Assembly (NCBI RefSeq): GCF_001618175.1
Contig: NZ_LPXN01000102.1
Location: forward strand, 1-44,102
DNA from: Oceanibaculum pacificum
GTDB taxonomy: Bacteria > Pseudomonadota > Alphaproteobacteria > Oceanibaculales > Oceanibaculaceae
Direction: 5' to 3'
Length of the DNA stretch: 44,102 bases
In this document: in pieces, positions 41,654-44,102 of the stretch
How positions within the stretch are numbered: the stretch's first letter is position 1
Layout of the letters: the number at the start of each line of letters is the position of its first letter
Notes under the pieces: model-generated
Databases searched by the model: none
Told to the model about the DNA's origin: nothing
What the model saw: the letters and a program-made list of their open reading frames with translations, nothing else
Program-made: the position numbers and the translations under genes

Positions 41654-41661
41654 GTATAGAC
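41654..41661 (+). promoter_or_regulatory. PhnF-type operator (GTATAGAC)
   Basis: GTATAGAC fully matches the HutC-subfamily GntR core GTMTAKAC and the core of the mycobacterial PhnF site as I recall it. It lies in the 99-bp gap between divergent phnG and phnF, inside TGTATAGACA, and covers a TATACA that could be the phnG -10. Confidence 0.6.
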
Positions 41662-41732
41662 ATCCATATCAATTTCGCCTCACTATGCTCCCGCACCGAT
41701 GTCGCCGTAAAGAGGCAAGGTGTGAATTTCTG

Positions 41733-42491
41733 ATGACAGCAGCGGGTGACGCGATGCAGGTCGATGCCAATCTCTCCCGCGGCGCGGGCGTGGCGCTGTG
41801 GCGGCAGATCGAGGAGACGGTGATCCGCGATATCGCCGATGGGCGCTTCCAGCCCGGCGAGCGGCTACCGACGGAAAAGGAGCTTTCCGACCGCTTCAAG
41901 GTGAATCGCCATACGCTGCGCCGCGCCATGGAGGCGCTGGAAGGGCGGGGGCTGATCCGTATCGAGCAGGGGCGCGGCTCCTTCGTGCAGGAGCATGTCC
42001 TGGATTATACGCTGGGGGCACGCACCCGCTTTTCCGAGATCGTGTCGGGGCAGAACCGCATTCCCGGCGGCAAGCTGATCGATTCGAGCCTGGTGGCGGC
42101 CGATGCCGATATCGCCGAGGCGCTGGAAATGCCGGCCGGCACGCTCTGCGTCATGCTGCGCATGGTCGGCGAAGCCGATGGCCGGCCGATCGTCTATTCG
42201 CAGAATTATTTCCCGGCCGAACGCTTCCCCAACGCCGCCCAGCTTTATGCCGACACCCATTCCGTCACCCAGATGGTGAGGGCGCATGGCGTCGCGGATT
42301 ACCGCCGCAAGCTGACCCGCGTTACCGCCCGCATGCCGACCGAGGACGAGGCGGCAACCCTGGCCCAGCCGCGCAACCGCCCGGTGCTGGTGGCCGAGGC
42401 GGTCGACGCCGACCTGAACGGCACGCCGATCCGCTACGGCTATGTCCGCTTCGCGTCGGAGCGGGTGCAGCTGGTGTTCGACACGCCTTAG
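41733..42491 (+). CDS. phnF: Phosphonate metabolism transcriptional regulator PhnF (GntR/HutC type)
   Basis: A 252-residue GntR-family regulator. Winged HTH at residues about 18-85 ('LPTEKELSDRFKVNRHTLRRAME' in parts), then a UTRA effector domain (residues 95-250). It is divergent from phnG and likely represses the phn operon, with the operators found in the shared gap. An AGAGGCAAGG sequence precedes the ATG at 41733; a second ATG at 41754 is possible. Its stop codon overlaps that of the convergent FkbM gene by two to three bases (TTAG). Confidence 0.92.
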   Translation: MTAAGDAMQVDANLSRGAGVALWRQIEETVIRDIADGRFQPGERLPTEKELSDRFKVNRHTLRRAMEALEGRGLIRIEQGRGSFVQEHVLDYTLGARTRFSEIVSGQNRIPGGKLIDSSLVAADADIAEALEMPAGTLCVMLRMVGEADGRPIVYSQNYFPAERFPNAAQLYADTHSVTQMVRAHGVADYRRKLTRVTARMPTEDEAATLAQPRNRPVLVAEAVDADLNGTPIRYGYVRFASERVQLVFDTP

Positions 42492-43396
42492 GCGGGCATC
42501 TGCGCCGGGCTGAATTCGGGGAACTCCCGGATTAGCCCGGCATGGCGGTCGGCAAGTGTATCGGTGAGATAGAGGATGTTGGTCTCCGTCGCGCCGATGA
42601 AAGCGTCGTACGTGTCCGCGCGAAAATTATCCGGGTTGAAGGCCGGCGCCTGCACCGTCCATCCGCGATAGCCGAGGGGGCGCAGGATCGCCTCCACGGC
42701 CTCCGAGCGAGCGCGGCTGGTGGCCTCGGCGAACACAGCCGGCTTCAGCCGGTCGAGGGTCTTTATCATGCCTCGTAGAACCTCGGCCTCCATGCCCTCC
42801 GCATCGATCTTCACCAGATCCAGGCGTTGAATGACGAGATCGTCCGCGCAGATCATCTGGATCGTCTCGAAGCTTCGTTCGGCGGCATCGACGTCGCGAA
42901 AATGAACGGCGCCGAAATTCCCGGTCTCCGCGTAATCGATGGCGGGGGGAAGGAAGCTGCCCATATGGTCGCCCGCGAGGGCATGGAATGTCCGCACGTT
43001 CTGACAGCCATTCAAGGCGATGCTGCCCGACAGGCAGGCATGGATGAAATATTGCGGCTCCAGCGCGATCACCTTTCCTTCCGGTCCGACCAGACGGGAA
43101 AAGGCGAGCGTATGGCAACCGAGATTGGCGCCCACCTCCAGCACGGTGCCGCCGAAGGGTATGAAGGCCGCCATCAGCTTCACCTCGCTTTCGGCCCACT
43201 CGCCGTAGCGGCGCAGCGCGCCGCCGATGGTGATATCGGCGCGCGGCACCAGCATCAGCCCATGGCGAGCCTGGATGACCTCCACGATTCCCCCCTGAAT
43301 GCCCATTGTCTGTACTGGTGCAGGCGGTGGTGGCGGCGCCACACGATACAGGATACGGGCCGCGATATTGCGGACCCGCTGGGTCAAGGATGGCAT
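42488..43396 (-). CDS. FkbM family methyltransferase
   Basis: A 302-residue SAM-dependent methyltransferase of the FkbM family. 'GGTVLEVGANLGCHTLAFSRLVG' (motif I, residues about 95-117, in parts), 'VIALEPQ' and the family pattern 'LDLVKIDAEGMEAEVLRG' near residue 220 are present. Members O-methylate sugars, lipids or polyketides; substrate here is unknown. The ATG at 43396 is chosen as the first in-frame start outside the upstream ABC gene. Its place between phnF and a transporter gene gives no clear functional link. Confidence 0.88.
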   Translation of the reverse strand: MPSLTQRVRNIAARILYRVAPPPPPAPVQTMGIQGGIVEVIQARHGLMLVPRADITIGGALRRYGEWAESEVKLMAAFIPFGGTVLEVGANLGCHTLAFSRLVGPEGKVIALEPQYFIHACLSGSIALNGCQNVRTFHALAGDHMGSFLPPAIDYAETGNFGAVHFRDVDAAERSFETIQMICADDLVIQRLDLVKIDAEGMEAEVLRGMIKTLDRLKPAVFAEATSRARSEAVEAILRPLGYRGWTVQAPAFNPDNFRADTYDAFIGATETNILYLTDTLADRHAGLIREFPEFSPAQMPA

Positions 43397-43421
43397 CGTC
43401 GCGTTCTTTCCGTTTGGAAGC

Positions 43422-44102
43422 TTACCTCGGCAGCACGACCAGGGATTGGTCGCGCCAGGACAGCCAGACCGGTGTGCCGTCGTCCAGATCGTCGCGCACG
43501 CTGCGGTCGATGTTCTGGGTCGAGACGGCGATGGGGGCGGCGACATCCGGCAGGCGGATGTGGAAGTGGCTGCGGTCGCCGAGATAGGCGGAATGCAGGA
43601 TGGTGCCCTGCACCGCCTGGCTGCCGTCGGCCGGACGCTCCAGCGTCAGTTGCAGCTTCTCCGGCCGGATGGCGACCAGTGCCGCGCCATTGACCGGCCA
43701 GGCCGGGGCGGGGGCGGCGATCGGGCCCAGGCCGCGGGCGTCGAGCCGCAGCCTCTCGCCTTCCATCCCCTTTGGCGTGGCCTCGAAGAAATTCATCGTG
43801 CCGATGAAGCTGGCGACCTCGCGGCAGTTCGGCGCCTCGTACAGCGCGCGCGGGGTGGCAACCTGCAGCACCTTGCCCTGCGCCATCACGGCGACCCGGC
43901 AGGACATGGTCAGCGCCTCCTCCTGGTCGTGGGTGACGTAGACGACGGTGACGCCCAGGCTTTCGTGGATATGCTTGATCTCGATCTGCATATGCTCGCG
44001 CAGCTGCTTGTCCAGCGCGCCCAGCGGCTCGTCCAGCAGCAGCACCTTGGGCCGCTTGATCAGCGCCCGGGCCAGGGCCACGCGCTGGCGCTGGCCGCCG
44101 GA
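43422..44102 (-). CDS. ABC transporter ATP-binding protein, PotA/UgpC type (N-terminus beyond window)
   Basis: The last 226 residues of an ABC importer ATPase, cut by the window end at the 'SGGQRQR' signature. 'VLLLDEPLGALDKQLREHMQ' (Walker B and D-loop, in parts), 'VVYVTHDQEEALTMS' (H-loop) and 'APNCREVASFIGTMNFFEA' are followed by a TOBE domain with 'AIRPEKLQL' and 'LGDRSHFHI'. This is the polyamine/sugar/2-aminoethylphosphonate class. The 'ALDKQLREHMQ' form favours a spermidine/putrescine-like system. Walker A is outside the window. It ends 25 bp before the FkbM gene. Confidence 0.9.
   Translation of the reverse strand, partial: SGGQRQRVALARALIKRPKVLLLDEPLGALDKQLREHMQIEIKHIHESLGVTVVYVTHDQEEALTMSCRVAVMAQGKVLQVATPRALYEAPNCREVASFIGTMNFFEATPKGMEGERLRLDARGLGPIAAPAPAWPVNGAALVAIRPEKLQLTLERPADGSQAVQGTILHSAYLGDRSHFHIRLPDVAAPIAVSTQNIDRSVRDDLDDGTPVWLSWRDQSLVVLPR

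Noticed and set aside
1-44102. CRISPR arrays, insertion sequences, prophage or toxin-antitoxin genes
   Set aside because: No direct-repeat arrays, transposase or phage-like proteins were recognised on either strand.

Overview
The window is GC-rich (roughly two-thirds G+C by eye), densely coded bacterial chromosome with many 1-4 nt start/stop overlaps. The conserved blocks ruvX / gatCAB and infA-maf-rng-yacG-tRNA-Phe, together with the GC content and the C-P lyase operon form, suggest an alphaproteobacterium, probably of Rhodospirillales type. The order is an inference; no 16S gene is present. No insertion sequence, CRISPR array, phage gene or stretch over about 215 bp without a gene was seen.

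Layout. (1) 0.1-4.2 kb: an acetamidase/formamidase gene faces a minus-strand run (ruvX, AEC transporter, CaiB/BaiF CoA-transferase, RidA). (2) 4.3-10.2 kb: housekeeping genes gatC-gatA-gatB, infA, maf, a short RNase E/G, yacG and tRNA-Phe(GAA). (3) 10.3-16.4 kb: DM13 protein, trehalose-phosphatase, MFS transporter, an overlapping flavin reductase / N-carbamoyl-D-amino-acid hydrolase pair, and a CPA2 (Kef-type) cation/proton antiporter. (4) 16.5-31.0 kb: an IclR regulator divergent from a 12-gene plus-strand catabolic cluster: DUF35 OB-fold protein, thiolase-like protein, ADP-forming acyl-CoA synthetase, two-domain MaoC hydratase, crotonase, SDR, TAXI-TRAP binding protein, fused TRAP permease and three acyl-CoA dehydrogenases (eleven proteins in the run, plus the regulator). 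(5) 31.0-35.3 kb: hyuA, a small exported protein and hyuB on the minus strand. (6) 35.4-42.5 kb: a C-P lyase operon phnGHIJKLM ending in a PhnZ-like HD oxygenase, with divergent repressor gene phnF. (7) 42.5-44.1 kb: an FkbM methyltransferase and the end of an ABC-transporter ATPase gene.

How the genes work together. Region 4 reads as an uptake-plus-degradation unit: a TRAP importer brings in an organic acid, the CoA ligase activates it, dehydrogenases desaturate it, and hydratase 2 plus an SDR resembling the two halves of peroxisomal MFE-2 suggest an R-specific beta-oxidation route. The final thiolase-like protein lacks the usual N-terminal nucleophilic Cys, and its DUF35 partner has lost all zinc-ribbon Cys, so the last C-C cleavage may not be a normal thiolysis. 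This is the best candidate here for an undescribed system; its substrate is unknown. Region 6 releases phosphate from phosphonates, apparently under PhnF control through two matching operator sites between phnG and phnF.
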